Assembly: GCF_003129965.1 (NCBI RefSeq)
Contig: NZ_NRCJ01000005.1
Span: forward strand, 62,001-126,000
DNA: 64,000 nucleotides
Origin: Aggregatibacter kilianii
GTDB taxonomy: Bacteria > Pseudomonadota > Gammaproteobacteria > Enterobacterales > Pasteurellaceae
Reading direction: 5' to 3'
Under the pieces are notes generated by a model. The model saw only the letters and a list, made by a program, of their open reading frames with translations, ran no database searches and was not told where the DNA came from. Below, piece by piece: positions 18,026 through 27,242 of the stretch (position 1 is the first letter of the stretch; every line of letters starts with the position of its first letter). The position numbers and the translations under genes were made by a program.

Positions 18026-21000
18026 TTAAAAGGCATAGCGTAACTGCGCATTCACACCATTGGATTGGGTATCACGATTGTATGCACCTTGATAACCCAC
18101 TTTTACACTCAATGCCGGGGTAATATTCGCTTCAAGCGCCACACCTGTGGTGACTAAATGAGTGAGTTTTTTACCATAAAGCACGGCTTCTGCATTATCG
18201 TTAACCACCATGGTAGCTTGTGGGGCACGATCATGATGGAAACGATGATAAGCTACGTCGCCTTGTAAACTCAAGGACACGCCACCTAAACTAAACGGAA
18301 TGCTTGGACGCAAGCCCATAGAAGTCACAAGCAGATTGCGTTTATTCTCTTTCACGCGAATTTCACCTTCTGTGAAACCATCGGTTTTAATATGCAGATA
18401 ACTTACGCCGGCATAAGGCTCAAGGGCAAAATGTTCGCTTTGCACCGCGTTATACGCCAATTCTGCAAACACATCTGCCGTTTTACTATGGGTTTTATGT
18501 TGATTAGCAACGGCAAGGCGTTTTTCCTCTTTGCCCCAAGAATGAATGAGTCCGCCTTTCACGTTGAGATTTTCGGTGAGGGCATAATCGCCGTACACGC
18601 CTAAATGCAATGCGCGATCTTTAGAAGTGCGGTCATTTTTGTGGGTGTTTTTTGTTGCGCCGAAAAACACGCCAAGGTTGGCGTTATCCGTCACGGCTGT
18701 ATCTACACCCAAAAGTTGATTATAACTGCGGGTGCTTAATCCATCGGTACTTAAATGGTGATAAGTGCCACTCGTCCAAAGCTGAGTGCTTTGATTAAGT
18801 TTTGCTTTCACGCCTGCCGGTTGAGCAAGTTGTTGACGCAACATAAAATTGTTCACCAAATTATGTTGTTGCGCGGCAAGATCCGAATCGTAACTCAAAC
18901 GATTAAGTTGATCATAAGCATTGGCTTGATTGGATAAAATTAAGCCCTGATAAATCGCACTTCTGCTTGAGTTTTCAATCGCGCTCAATAATGCCGCTTC
19001 GTTATCGTTACGCGCAGTCTCTGCCATCGCTTGTTTTTCAAAGGTATTGGCTTCCGTTGTTTTACTGAAGAAAGCGTAATTATCCGTTAATGTTTTACTT
19101 AATGATGACAACAATGCGCCATTATCAAATACGATGCTGACATTATTCACACCATCATTGAGTAAATATTTACCGCCTTGATGAATTGTTGCCGTTACCG
19201 TTTGTGGTAGTGAAGTAATCGTGTCTGTCACAAAGCCGTTTTTACCCGGTTTTGTCACGGCGGCCTTAGGCAACATTTCTAATGCTCCGCCTTGATTGAC
19301 TACCACTTCTTTTGAGGAAGCAAGCGATTGATTCAACGCGGAAAGCTGTCCTTCGTTGACAGTGACTGTGCCGGTAAATGTATTGGTTCCGGTTAACGTT
19401 AAGGTGCCCGTGCCATTTTTTACCAAAGTGCCTTCGTAGCCTTGTGCAACACGTTGGTTACGTGCAGTTTCACGATCTAAGCCCACTTGGTATTCCGCTT
19501 TTTCTTCAGCGGTGGCACCGGCTCTATCCTGCATTGCAGCTTGTAAAATTGGTTTACGTGCCGCCCATTCTTTCGCTTCTTGCTCATCTTCCACTTTGCG
19601 GGCTTTAATGGCTTTATCGCTGATATCGTTAGACCAAACGTCATCTTGATTGAGGGAAACGTTAAATTCACCGAGGAATTGTCCCGGTCCGAACATCGCT
19701 TTGCCTAAATCAAGAATACCCCAACCCCACACTTTGCTTGGTACGCCAAGTTCTGATTCCCAACGTTCTAATTTTTGTCCTTCAATGCCTTTGCGCATGG
19801 TGGTTTGGCGCGCGGTGGTGAGCATGACATCACGGGCTTGATCCGTCGTCATATAAGGATAACGGGAGAAAATCACGCCTAATGCGCCGCTGACGTGTGG
19901 CGCTGCCATGGAGGTGCCGCCGGCGGAGCGATACATTGCCTGCCCGTAAGTTTGATCGTTTTGCAGTTCAACATAAGCGGAATAAATGTTTTCTGCCGGC
20001 GCGGCAATCGTCCACCATTTTGAATGCCCGGCAAGGTTGAATTCTTGTATGTCCGAGGCGGCTTTATTATCGTAAACGTCGCGACTGGAATCGTTTGGAT
20101 AGCCTTCACCCCCAGCCTGACCGGTGACATTCACCCAATATTTTTCCGCATCCGGTCTGAAATAAGGCAACATGGCGCGGGTAAAAGATTCCGCCATCAT
20201 GCTACGATTTCCCGCTGTGAAAACCTGAATCACCTGTTTATTTTTCGCGACTTCATACGCCGCATCTACAAAATTTTTCTCGCTGCCGGTGACGAATTGG
20301 TAGTAGGCTTTTTTGGCTTCCGTTAAATCTTTTAAATAAATGTGGGCGCTTGGATCGTTAATCGGGTCTGGGGCTTTTGCCACATCATAATATTCCACAC
20401 CATATTCGGGCACATCGCGCCATTCATATTTTGCTTTATAACCTAAGGCGCCGTTAAAGGAAGAATTTACTCTGCGGTTTGAGCCCCAGCTGTTATTAAT
20501 TACTTTCGCCCCTGCATCAGCAAGCGCGGTGTAACCTTTCAAAAAGAATTGATAATCTTGGTTCGGGCCGTAAGTCATGTTGTCGTTGCCGCCCGTATTT
20601 GCCGAATATAAATTGGATTCGAACGCCACGCCGTGCATTTCGCTACCGTCACGACTTGCCGCCATGGTGCCGCCGACGTGTGTACCATGGGCGTCATTGG
20701 TAAATTTATGCCACGCGCCGTCAATATCAAAGGTTTTGCCTTTCTTGAAATTGCCGTTGTCGGTTTTGTCAAAATTCCGTTTGCCGTCTTTCACCGGTGC
20801 GTTTTTGTTAATCGGTCCGTTACCATAAGCTGCATCGGGATAGCGCATTCCATCCTTATCGTAAGTGCCAGTGGTTTTGACAACATGAATACGCCCGTCC
20901 TGAAATTCAGGATGGCTTAATAATACGCCGGAATCCATTACACCGATGTTCACGCCTTTGCCGGTAAAGCCCATCGCATAAGCGGTGGAGGCATTCATGG

Positions 21001-21151
21001 AAGTCAGCCCCCAGTCTTTTTGATATTCGGCACTTTCCCAGCTTTTTATGTTACCTAACTGCCCGGCTTCGGTGTAAGCGAATGCGCTACCGGCATAAAT
21101 ACTGACAAAAAGCGCAACTGCGGTTTTTCGGAGGGGGATAAGATGTTCCAT
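18026..21151 (-). CDS. Subtilisin-family serine protease autotransporter
   Basis: A 1041-residue type Va autotransporter. The signal peptide covers residues 1-25 (ends GSAFA). The S8 subtilase domain has the catalytic triad Asp73 (VMDSG), His155 (DAHGTHVGG) and Ser414 (GGTSMAAPHV). A passenger-associated repeat follows (residues 576-602, NGTGTLTLTGTNTFTG), then a linker, and a C-terminal beta-barrel of about 270 residues ending in Tyr-Ala-Phe. It resembles AasP of Actinobacillus pleuropneumoniae and NalP/SphB1, but there is no lipobox cysteine, unlike those lipidated members. AAGGAACG precedes the ATG. Family role: cleaving and shedding surface proteins; targets here are unknown. Confidence 0.93.
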   Translation of the reverse strand: MEHLIPLRKTAVALFVSIYAGSAFAYTEAGQLGNIKSWESAEYQKDWGLTSMNASTAYAMGFTGKGVNIGVMDSGVLLSHPEFQDGRIHVVKTTGTYDKDGMRYPDAAYGNGPINKNAPVKDGKRNFDKTDNGNFKKGKTFDIDGAWHKFTNDAHGTHVGGTMAASRDGSEMHGVAFESNLYSANTGGNDNMTYGPNQDYQFFLKGYTALADAGAKVINNSWGSNRRVNSSFNGALGYKAKYEWRDVPEYGVEYYDVAKAPDPINDPSAHIYLKDLTEAKKAYYQFVTGSEKNFVDAAYEVAKNKQVIQVFTAGNRSMMAESFTRAMLPYFRPDAEKYWVNVTGQAGGEGYPNDSSRDVYDNKAASDIQEFNLAGHSKWWTIAAPAENIYSAYVELQNDQTYGQAMYRSAGGTSMAAPHVSGALGVIFSRYPYMTTDQARDVMLTTARQTTMRKGIEGQKLERWESELGVPSKVWGWGILDLGKAMFGPGQFLGEFNVSLNQDDVWSNDISDKAIKARKVEDEQEAKEWAARKPILQAAMQDRAGATAEEKAEYQVGLDRETARNQRVAQGYEGTLVKNGTGTLTLTGTNTFTGTVTVNEGQLSALNQSLASSKEVVVNQGGALEMLPKAAVTKPGKNGFVTDTITSLPQTVTATIHQGGKYLLNDGVNNVSIVFDNGALLSSLSKTLTDNYAFFSKTTEANTFEKQAMAETARNDNEAALLSAIENSSRSAIYQGLILSNQANAYDQLNRLSYDSDLAAQQHNLVNNFMLRQQLAQPAGVKAKLNQSTQLWTSGTYHHLSTDGLSTRSYNQLLGVDTAVTDNANLGVFFGATKNTHKNDRTSKDRALHLGVYGDYALTENLNVKGGLIHSWGKEEKRLAVANQHKTHSKTADVFAELAYNAVQSEHFALEPYAGVSYLHIKTDGFTEGEIRVKENKRNLLVTSMGLRPSIPFSLGGVSLSLQGDVAYHRFHHDRAPQATMVVNDNAEAVLYGKKLTHLVTTGVALEANITPALSVKVGYQGAYNRDTQSNGVNAQLRYAF

Positions 21152-21204
21152 TTTTCGTTCCTTCTAAAAATAGGTTATTGACGGTATCTTCGGATGAATT
21201 TGCG

Positions 21205-21954
21205 TTATTTCACCAACATCTTCGGCACGTCGCCAAAGCCTGCCGGCAAGGGTTGGTTGGAAATCAGCAGATCAAATTGCGCCAGTTCGCCGATGTAGGC
21301 TTGTTGGACTTTGTGCACTTTGTGGTGATCAAAAACCAAAATGGCTTGTTGGGTTTTTGCTATGGCTTTTTGTTTCACTTTTGCTTCCTCCACGCTAAAG
21401 CAGGTTACGCCTTGCTTCACATCCACGCCGGCGGCGGAAATAAAGGCTTTGGTGGTGCAAATGGCATCCAGTTCGCTGTGTAATTGCACGGAGGTCAGGA
21501 AAGAATTATGGCGCGAATAATGCCCGCCGCACAGAATTACTTCGCAGTGCGGCTTATCTTGCAACGCCAGAAAACTATTTATGGAGCAACAAAGTGCGGT
21601 GAATTTTGTTTGCGGATCGATTTGCGAAATGATAAACGGAATGGTGGTGCCACAATCGAAAAACACCGTGTCGCCGTCCTTGATGAGGTTGGCGGCAAGT
21701 TTGCCGAGCCACATTTTTTCCGTAATGTGGCGCGCCTGTTGGTCAAAAATCTGATAATTGTTTCCGCTTTTTTGCGGATTCATCACAATATAACCACCCA
21801 GCAACACCACATTGCCGCCGTCGGAACTCAAATCCCGCCGTAAGGTCATTTCCGATACATCCAACATTTGTGCCGCATCGCGCAGATGGATTTTGTCCAT
21901 TTGCTTGAGCAAAAATTCCAGTTTTTGCACCCGTGAAGTTTGTTTTTTCTCCAT
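21205..21954 (-). CDS. deoR: Deoxyribonucleoside operon repressor DeoR
   Basis: DeoR-family repressor of 249 residues, very similar along its length to what I recall of E. coli DeoR: the HTH segment (HLRDAAQMLDVSEMTLRRDL, about residues 21-40) is followed by VVLLGGYIVMNP. The sugar-phosphate effector domain has FFDCGTT and LCGGHYSRHN. The family effector is deoxyribose-5-phosphate. I set the start at the ATG behind AGGAAAG, not the upstream ATG at 21969. It lies 20 bases after deoC on the same strand, so repressor and catabolic enzyme share a transcript. Confidence 0.88.
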   Translation of the reverse strand: MEKKQTSRVQKLEFLLKQMDKIHLRDAAQMLDVSEMTLRRDLSSDGGNVVLLGGYIVMNPQKSGNNYQIFDQQARHITEKMWLGKLAANLIKDGDTVFFDCGTTIPFIISQIDPQTKFTALCCSINSFLALQDKPHCEVILCGGHYSRHNSFLTSVQLHSELDAICTTKAFISAAGVDVKQGVTCFSVEEAKVKQKAIAKTQQAILVFDHHKVHKVQQAYIGELAQFDLLISNQPLPAGFGDVPKMLVK

Positions 21955-21974
21955 ATACTTTCCTAACACATTGA

Positions 21975-22646
21975 TTAATAAGTGCTATCGGAATCTTGCA
22001 AGCCGTGGATAATGGCAATGCCTGCACTCGCGCCGATACGGGTGGCGCCCGCGTCAATCATGGCTAAGGCGGTTTGCGTATCGCGAATGCCGCCGGAGGC
22101 TTTCACGCCGATGTCGCCTACAGTGCGTTTCATCAATGCCACATCTTCCACGGTGGCACCTCCCTTATTGAAGCCGGTGGAGGTTTTCACAAACGCCACA
22201 TTCAACGCTTTGCAGATTTCGCAGGCGTGCACAATTTCTTCTTTGCTCAGCAAACAGGTTTCCAAAATGACTTTTAACGGCGTGCCGTTGCAGGCGGCAA
22301 GTACGCCTTGAACGTCCTCTTTCACCGCCTGCCATTTGCCGGATTTAATCCAGCCTACGTTAATCACCATATCGATTTCATTGGCACCGGCGGCAATAGC
22401 TTCTTTCGCTTCAAAGGCTTTCACGGAAGTTAAATTCGCCCCCAAAGGGAACCCCACCACCGTGCAGATTTTTACATCGGAACCGGCAAGTTTTTGTTTT
22501 GCCAACGGAATATGGCAGGAATTGATACAAACGGAAAAGAAATGATGTTCAAGGGCTTCGTCACACAGCTTCAAAATATCCGCTTCGGTTTTCTCGGCAG
22601 TGAGGGCGGTGTGGTCAATATAGCGTGCGATTTGTTTTGCGTTCAT
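21975..22646 (-). CDS. deoC: Deoxyribose-phosphate aldolase
   Basis: Class I aldolase that splits 2-deoxyribose-5-phosphate into glyceraldehyde-3-phosphate and acetaldehyde, the last step of deoxynucleoside catabolism. The Schiff-base lysine lies in NVAFVKTSTGF (about residues 148-158), and the second conserved lysine in GVKASGGIRD (about 180-189). The length of 223 residues is typical of the short DeoC type. AAGGAGTT precedes the ATG. The upstream region carries a strong TATAAT and two CRP-like sites. No deoA, deoB or deoD lies nearby, so the rest of the pathway is elsewhere. Confidence 0.95.
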   Translation of the reverse strand: MNAKQIARYIDHTALTAEKTEADILKLCDEALEHHFFSVCINSCHIPLAKQKLAGSDVKICTVVGFPLGANLTSVKAFEAKEAIAAGANEIDMVINVGWIKSGKWQAVKEDVQGVLAACNGTPLKVILETCLLSKEEIVHACEICKALNVAFVKTSTGFNKGGATVEDVALMKRTVGDIGVKASGGIRDTQTALAMIDAGATRIGASAGIAIIHGLQDSDSTY

Positions 22647-22679
22647 CGATAACTCCTTATTGCAACAAATAGTGAAGGA

Positions 22680-22770
22680 ATTATAACGAAAATAATTTTT
22701 AGGAACGTGATCTGTTTAACATTTTTGAGGTTTTCTATTGGGCGACGTGGTTTTTGTGAGATTTGTAACA
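22680..22770 (-). promoter_or_regulatory. deoP2-like promoter with two CRP sites
   Basis: On the minus strand, TATAAT (22685-22680) predicts a start near 22673. A CRP-like site at 22706-22721 (cgtga-N6-taaca on the + strand) is then centred near -40.5, a class II position. A second site at 22755-22770 (tgtga-N6-taaca, 9 of 10 consensus bases) is centred 49 bp further upstream. E. coli deoP2 has a similar tandem arrangement with CytR between the sites. Confidence 0.6.
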
Positions 22771-22815
22771 TTGCGGGGCGAAAAAGTGCGGTGGTTTTTT
22801 AGGGCGTTTTAGTAG

Positions 22816-22869
22816 GGTGGGATTTATCCCACCATTTTATTAATTTATGTTGAGCGGTGGGATAAATCC
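22816..22869. repeat. Palindromic module with ggtgggat ends
   Basis: ggtgggat-tt-atcccacc (22816-22833) is followed by an inverted partner ggtgggataaatcc (22856-22869). The same ggtgggat/atcccacc module stands before gnd at 9370-9386. Confidence 0.7.
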
Positions 22870-22959
22870 TATGATAGCGCCAGCGTCTACGCTGGTGCTT
22901 TTGGGTCCAAGCGTGGACGCTTGAACCATCGTAGGGGTGGACGCCGGCGCTATCATAGG
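22868..22959. repeat. REP-like palindromic element (copy 3)
   Basis: A 92-bp element with perfect 14-bp terminal inverted repeats cctatgatagcgcc / ggcgctatcatagg. Internal hairpins are ccagcg-tcta-cgctgg and caagcgt-gg-acgcttg. A 25-base internal segment beginning tccaagcgtgg is identical to one at about 35622-35646. Confidence 0.88.
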
Positions 22960-22972
22960 TAAAACGGGAGAA

Positions 22973-23016
22973 AAAAGTGCGGTCGAAAAAACACTTAAAT
23001 TTTTAACCGCACTTTT
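22973..23016 (-). terminator. USS-pair terminator of the TonB-dependent receptor
   Basis: aaaagtgcggt and accgcactttt form an inverted pair just after the receptor stop codon, with a T-tract on the minus strand. Confidence 0.85.
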
Positions 23017-23019
23017 GGC

Positions 23020-26000
23020 TTAAAACGTTGCCGTTAAGCCCAGCTTCACGGTTCTGCCCGGGCCCGGCATGGAGGAGCGGGTCATTGGGTCGAGGTAGTA
23101 GCGATCCGTTAAATTGGTGACGGAAAGGGTGGCGGCGAAGTTGTCGTTGAATTTGTAATTCATGTACGCATCCACCAAGAATACCGGCTGCCAGCGCGGG
23201 TTGTTATTGTCGTTGGCGAACCAGCCCGCATCACGCAAGGATTTGTTGCGGGTTTCTTTCACATTGGTGTGATACACCATGCGCGTGCCGATTTCCAACC
23301 GTTCTTCCAAGAAGCGCAAGCCGAGGTTGGAGGTAATGCTGTATTTCGGCAAAATGGTATTTTTTAAATAACCATTTTCGTTGCCGCCGTTCACGCATTC
23401 GGGAAGCGGTTCAAATGCATGCAAATCACCAATGTTGCCAACATCCCGAATTGCCGAGCTTTTATCGCAGAATTTATTTTTGATGTTGTAGCTAATGCCG
23501 AAATCGGCGAAGAATCTGCCTTGGTCGTAGCGGGCGGAAAATTCCACCCCTTCCAGAATCCGCTTGTCGAACTGTTTCATTTCATAGGTGATGTCACGAT
23601 CGAAAATGTTACGGGTGGTGTTTTTATACCAATTTATCCGAATATCGGCGCGCCGCAGGCTCGGGAAGAAGCCGCGCAAATCATGCACATAGCCCACTTC
23701 GATGTTTTTGCTGTGTTCCGGTTTGCGTTTGTAAAGGGGCGTGAGAATATCAATAGAATAGCCGATGGTGTCTTCAAAAATGCTTGGCATGCGCTTGGTT
23801 TCGTCATAACGTACATACACGCGGGCGTTGTCGGTAAGAAAAACGGTGGCGCTAAAAGAAGGCGCCCACGCATGATCTTTGCGTTCCGCTTTTTTCATTT
23901 GCTCCCATTGCGCTTTGGTGATGGGGATCACCTCCGGACGGTTGGTAAAATTCAGATCCATTTGATAAATAAAATTAGAACCGGGCTTGTCCAGAATAAT
24001 CCCTTTTTTGGTCAGCATTTCTTGGGTAATGCGTCCGTCGGTAAGGGGGAAGGTTTCCGCCGGGAAGTTGCCGTATTCATCCCGTTCCCAATAAATGGTT
24101 TGATCATGTTCCGTTTCATAGAAATCATCTCCGAAAGCGAATTTGAGCAATATCTCTTCTTCTTCCGGAGTCAGGGTCGGCATACGTTCCTCAATATAGG
24201 TTTCACGTCTATTATTCCATGCATCATATTTTGCCCCATTATCTTCGGTAATATCCGGTGGTGGATTATTTTCCTCAAATGCAGAATTAAGTTTATCACG
24301 CATACCCTGTTTTTCGATTGCACTAACATAGAGGCGATTTGTTTCCGGATCGACTTGTTTGTACTTTCTGATTCTAAAAGGAATGCGCCCGTGAGTCGTC
24401 ACGTCTTCCATGTTCATGCCGGCGATTTTTTCCTGCAAACCGCGATCTTTGGATTTGTAATGAGTATATTTCATGCCGGCGGTGAGCAACAACCAATCCG
24501 TCGGGGCATATTCAAATTTAAAACCGGCGGTGAACTCGTTGCGTTTGCCTTTGCGATTGCCCGAACGGGCGGAATTGGACATCCGACAAATCCCTTGGTG
24601 ATCACTATCAACGCATGAGAACGTGCCGGTTTCCGTCGTATCGGTTGTCTGGTCGTCATAGCCATAAGCATTAATGGAAGACACTTTATATTTGTCCCAA
24701 AGTTCATACACGTTGGTGCTGTCTAAGGTTTCGCGCCGATAGTTCGCCATCACGCTTAAGCGCAATTTCGGCGTGAGATCCATGGCGTTGCTGAAGGTAA
24801 TGCCCATGTGATTATCACGGGCAAATTGCACCTGCGCAGGTTGGGTGTTAAAAATGCCGTCGATGTTTTTAAATTGCGGGTTTTTCATGTAGGCTTCGAC
24901 TTTCGGGTTATAAAGGTCATAAAGTCTTTGTAAAACCCGTTCTTTTTCCACCGGATCTTGAATTTCACTTAGCTCATACGCCTTCGTCTCGCCTACTTCT
25001 GCCGCCAGTTCATTGCGGCTCTCTACAGTAAAGACGGAAAGGTTCCCGTCACTGAACAAAATATCGCCGGGCGAACCGCCGGAGGTGTTGGTTGCCGTGG
25101 TGTTTCTCACCGCCCAAGCGCCCACTTTCAAATCGACCCATTTGTTATCGGGCGGGTTGTAAGAAAATTCCACGCTACCGGTTTTTTGCTTCACATCGGC
25201 AAGCGGCCATTCCGCCACTGTCTTGTTGGTGGAAAAGTTATATCCCAAGCGGGAAGGCATAATGTCGCCGTAATTGATTTTGGTGTCGCGGAAATTGGCG
25301 GAAAGAGAGGTGTGTTTGTTGAAATGCAATTTTCCTTTCCACAACCAAGAACGGCTTTCATACGAGGTGTTCGGCACTTCTTCGCCCGGTTTATAAATCA
25401 GCGCAATTTTCGGTACATACGGGTCGTCGGAATTGAGTTCGGCAACGGCCTTCGCGGTTTCTTCGGTTAATCCTTGCCCGTATTTCTTGCCACCTTTGTT
25501 GCCGGCAAAATAATTGCCCTTGGAACGATAAGCATAGGCGCCCAAGATTTCATAATTATCGTCTTTTGCCGCTAAGGCCAAGCGCACGGCGTTATCTTTT
25601 AACGGCTTATTGCGCCCGCGCTGGCGCGGCACCACGCGGTCGTCATCTTTATAATACACCGCCCATTCGTTCCATTGGGCGCTGCCGTCCGACGCCACCA
25701 GCCGATAATCCTGCCCGATAGGCACGCCCTGATAAGGACGGGCTTTAATGGAGTTATTCGCGGTTTCGGTTTTTAGCTCAATGCCCCATTTTTTGCCGGG
25801 TTTGATGATGTCGTCGGGATTTAAGGTCGTCATACGAATCGTACCTGCCGCGCCGGAGCGCAAAGTGCGGTCTAAATTCGGGCCTTTTTCCACGTTCACC
25901 GAACTGACTAAAAATGGGTCTAGATAGTTGCGGTTATTCACCCCGGCATAACCGCGCCAAATGGTAATGGATTGCTCGGTGTCATCTACCACGACCGGAA

Positions 26001-26343
26001 TTCGCCCTTGACCCCAAGAGCTGCGAATAATCGGGTCAATCGCCCCGCCGTTACGCGCATCGCCGCTATACACGCCGGTCACGCCGCTTAATAAATCGGC
26101 AACCGACTGGTTGTGGAACGTTTCAATTTCCTTTTTGCTTTTGTATTCCGTGCTGTTGTTTTTGCTGTAAACCTCGTCCTTGCCGGCAATGGCCTTATTC
26201 TCGGCGGTGGCGTTCACGTTGATGGTCTCTAATGTGGCGGAATCACCGTCTTGATCGGCAAGTGCCGAGAAAGACAAGCCCAGCAACGTGAACATGAGTA
26301 GGGTGGCGAGGGAACGGGGTGGGGTATTAGTTGAACATATCAT
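23020..26343 (-). CDS. Large TonB-dependent outer-membrane receptor
   Basis: A 1107-residue outer-membrane receptor. A signal peptide ends near FSALA. A TonB-box-like LETINVNA follows, then the plug domain (about residues 60-190, including SVADLLSGVTGVYSGDARNG and VNVEKGP). The rest is a 22-strand-type barrel with very long extracellular loops, ending in the aromatic VKLGLTATF. The start at 26343 is fixed by GGAGGAAA; the ATG at 26355 lies upstream of that site. A Fur-like box 22 bp before the ATG implies induction by iron starvation. The ligand (haem, siderophore or host iron protein) cannot be assigned. No adjacent uptake or TonB genes are present. Confidence 0.88.
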   Translation of the reverse strand: MICSTNTPPRSLATLLMFTLLGLSFSALADQDGDSATLETINVNATAENKAIAGKDEVYSKNNSTEYKSKKEIETFHNQSVADLLSGVTGVYSGDARNGGAIDPIIRSSWGQGRIPVVVDDTEQSITIWRGYAGVNNRNYLDPFLVSSVNVEKGPNLDRTLRSGAAGTIRMTTLNPDDIIKPGKKWGIELKTETANNSIKARPYQGVPIGQDYRLVASDGSAQWNEWAVYYKDDDRVVPRQRGRNKPLKDNAVRLALAAKDDNYEILGAYAYRSKGNYFAGNKGGKKYGQGLTEETAKAVAELNSDDPYVPKIALIYKPGEEVPNTSYESRSWLWKGKLHFNKHTSLSANFRDTKINYGDIMPSRLGYNFSTNKTVAEWPLADVKQKTGSVEFSYNPPDNKWVDLKVGAWAVRNTTATNTSGGSPGDILFSDGNLSVFTVESRNELAAEVGETKAYELSEIQDPVEKERVLQRLYDLYNPKVEAYMKNPQFKNIDGIFNTQPAQVQFARDNHMGITFSNAMDLTPKLRLSVMANYRRETLDSTNVYELWDKYKVSSINAYGYDDQTTDTTETGTFSCVDSDHQGICRMSNSARSGNRKGKRNEFTAGFKFEYAPTDWLLLTAGMKYTHYKSKDRGLQEKIAGMNMEDVTTHGRIPFRIRKYKQVDPETNRLYVSAIEKQGMRDKLNSAFEENNPPPDITEDNGAKYDAWNNRRETYIEERMPTLTPEEEEILLKFAFGDDFYETEHDQTIYWERDEYGNFPAETFPLTDGRITQEMLTKKGIILDKPGSNFIYQMDLNFTNRPEVIPITKAQWEQMKKAERKDHAWAPSFSATVFLTDNARVYVRYDETKRMPSIFEDTIGYSIDILTPLYKRKPEHSKNIEVGYVHDLRGFFPSLRRADIRINWYKNTTRNIFDRDITYEMKQFDKRILEGVEFSARYDQGRFFADFGISYNIKNKFCDKSSAIRDVGNIGDLHAFEPLPECVNGGNENGYLKNTILPKYSITSNLGLRFLEERLEIGTRMVYHTNVKETRNKSLRDAGWFANDNNNPRWQPVFLVDAYMNYKFNDNFAATLSVTNLTDRYYLDPMTRSSMPGPGRTVKLGLTATF

Positions 26344-26364
26344 GCTTTCCTCCATGAAATAAAA

Positions 26365-26379
26365 TAAGAACGTTTCTCA
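26365..26379 (-). promoter_or_regulatory. Candidate Fur box of the TonB-dependent receptor
   Basis: On the minus strand the 15-mer TGAGAAACGTTCTTA is a near palindrome matching 12 of 15 positions of TGAGAATCATTCTCA-type Fur sites, 22 bp before the start codon. Confidence 0.55.
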
Positions 26380-26456
26380 TTCTAGAGAGTGAAAAGCAAG
26401 ATTTGTAAAATTTATGTAAAAAATGAAACCTGGATCACAAAATTTTGTATGAAAAT

Positions 26457-27218
26457 TCACCTATCATGTCTCACATACACATCAAATCGGTGATTTTTGG
26501 TTTCGCGGGAAAAGTGCGGTGGTTTTTGGGCGAGAAAATCGGCGTAGTCGGGGCGTTTCACCACCACGCGTTGGTGGGCGAGTTGTAGGGCGGGGGCGAG
26601 CAGTTCGTCGGCGTCTAAATCGGTGCCGACCAAGTGTTGAAAGACGCGCATTTCTTTTTTCACCAAGGCGCTTTTGGCTTTGTGCGGATACATGGGGTCG
26701 AGATACACCACGTCGGCGAAATCCGTTTCGGGGTTGAGTTGATTGATGTGTTGATAAGGCAACAGTTGCATATTGCGTTGCATCCACGCGCCGATTTCCT
26801 CATCGGCGTAAGCGCGTTGCAAACCGTCCTGTAACAGCAGGCGAACGACGGGGTGGCGTTCAACCAATTTCACTTGGCAACCGAGTGCCGCCAAGACAAA
26901 CGCATCGCGCCCCAAACCTGCCGTGGCGTCAATGACTGTGGGTACATTCTCCTGTTTCACGCCGACTGCTTTTGCCACCGCTTCACCGCGTCCACCGCCG
27001 AATTTGCGTCGGTGCGCCATCACGCCGCCCACAAAATCCACAAACACCGCGCCCAGTTTGGGTTCGTCCAATTTGCGTAATTCTAACCGTTCCATGCCGT
27101 CCGCATCCGTCCACACCAGCGCCAACGGGCTGTTCGGATCGTGCGTTAAGCCGGCTTCGGCAAAAAGTGCGGTCGATTTTTGCGGTGTTTTTGTTTCGCA
27201 GAGAAGTTGGATGTTCAT
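26457..27218 (-). CDS. rsmJ: 16S rRNA (guanine-1516-N2)-methyltransferase RsmJ
   Basis: SAM-dependent enzyme (formerly YhiQ) that methylates G1516 of 16S rRNA in the small subunit. The SAM-binding motif [19 protein letters not shown] lies at about residues 97-115, and the acidic loop [19 protein letters not shown] near 168-186 carries the catalytic-type DPMYP motif. The length of 253 residues is normal. The gene contains two USS copies, near 26510 and 27165. It is followed towards trmA by a 267-bp gap filled by a repeat element. Confidence 0.92.
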   Translation of the reverse strand: MNIQLLCETKTPQKSTALFAEAGLTHDPNSPLALVWTDADGMERLELRKLDEPKLGAVFVDFVGGVMAHRRKFGGGRGEAVAKAVGVKQENVPTVIDATAGLGRDAFVLAALGCQVKLVERHPVVRLLLQDGLQRAYADEEIGAWMQRNMQLLPYQHINQLNPETDFADVVYLDPMYPHKAKSALVKKEMRVFQHLVGTDLDADELLAPALQLAHQRVVVKRPDYADFLAQKPPHFSRETKNHRFDVYVRHDR

Positions 27219-27242
27219 GTTTTGCCTTTGATTATTAAAAAC

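Noticed and set aside
22801-22960. Possible CRISPR-like repeats
   Set aside because: Units are palindromes of unequal length without regular spacers; they belong to the REP-like family.
23419-24618. A 399-codon open frame antisense to the TonB-dependent receptor
   Set aside because: Its composition (F, H, I, R rich) is that of a complement of a biased coding frame, it has no ribosome site, and the receptor on the other strand is clearly real.
26424-26439. CRP-like tgaaa-N6-tcaca upstream of the TonB receptor
   Set aside because: Only three of five bases match in one half; the Fur-like box is the better explanation for control.
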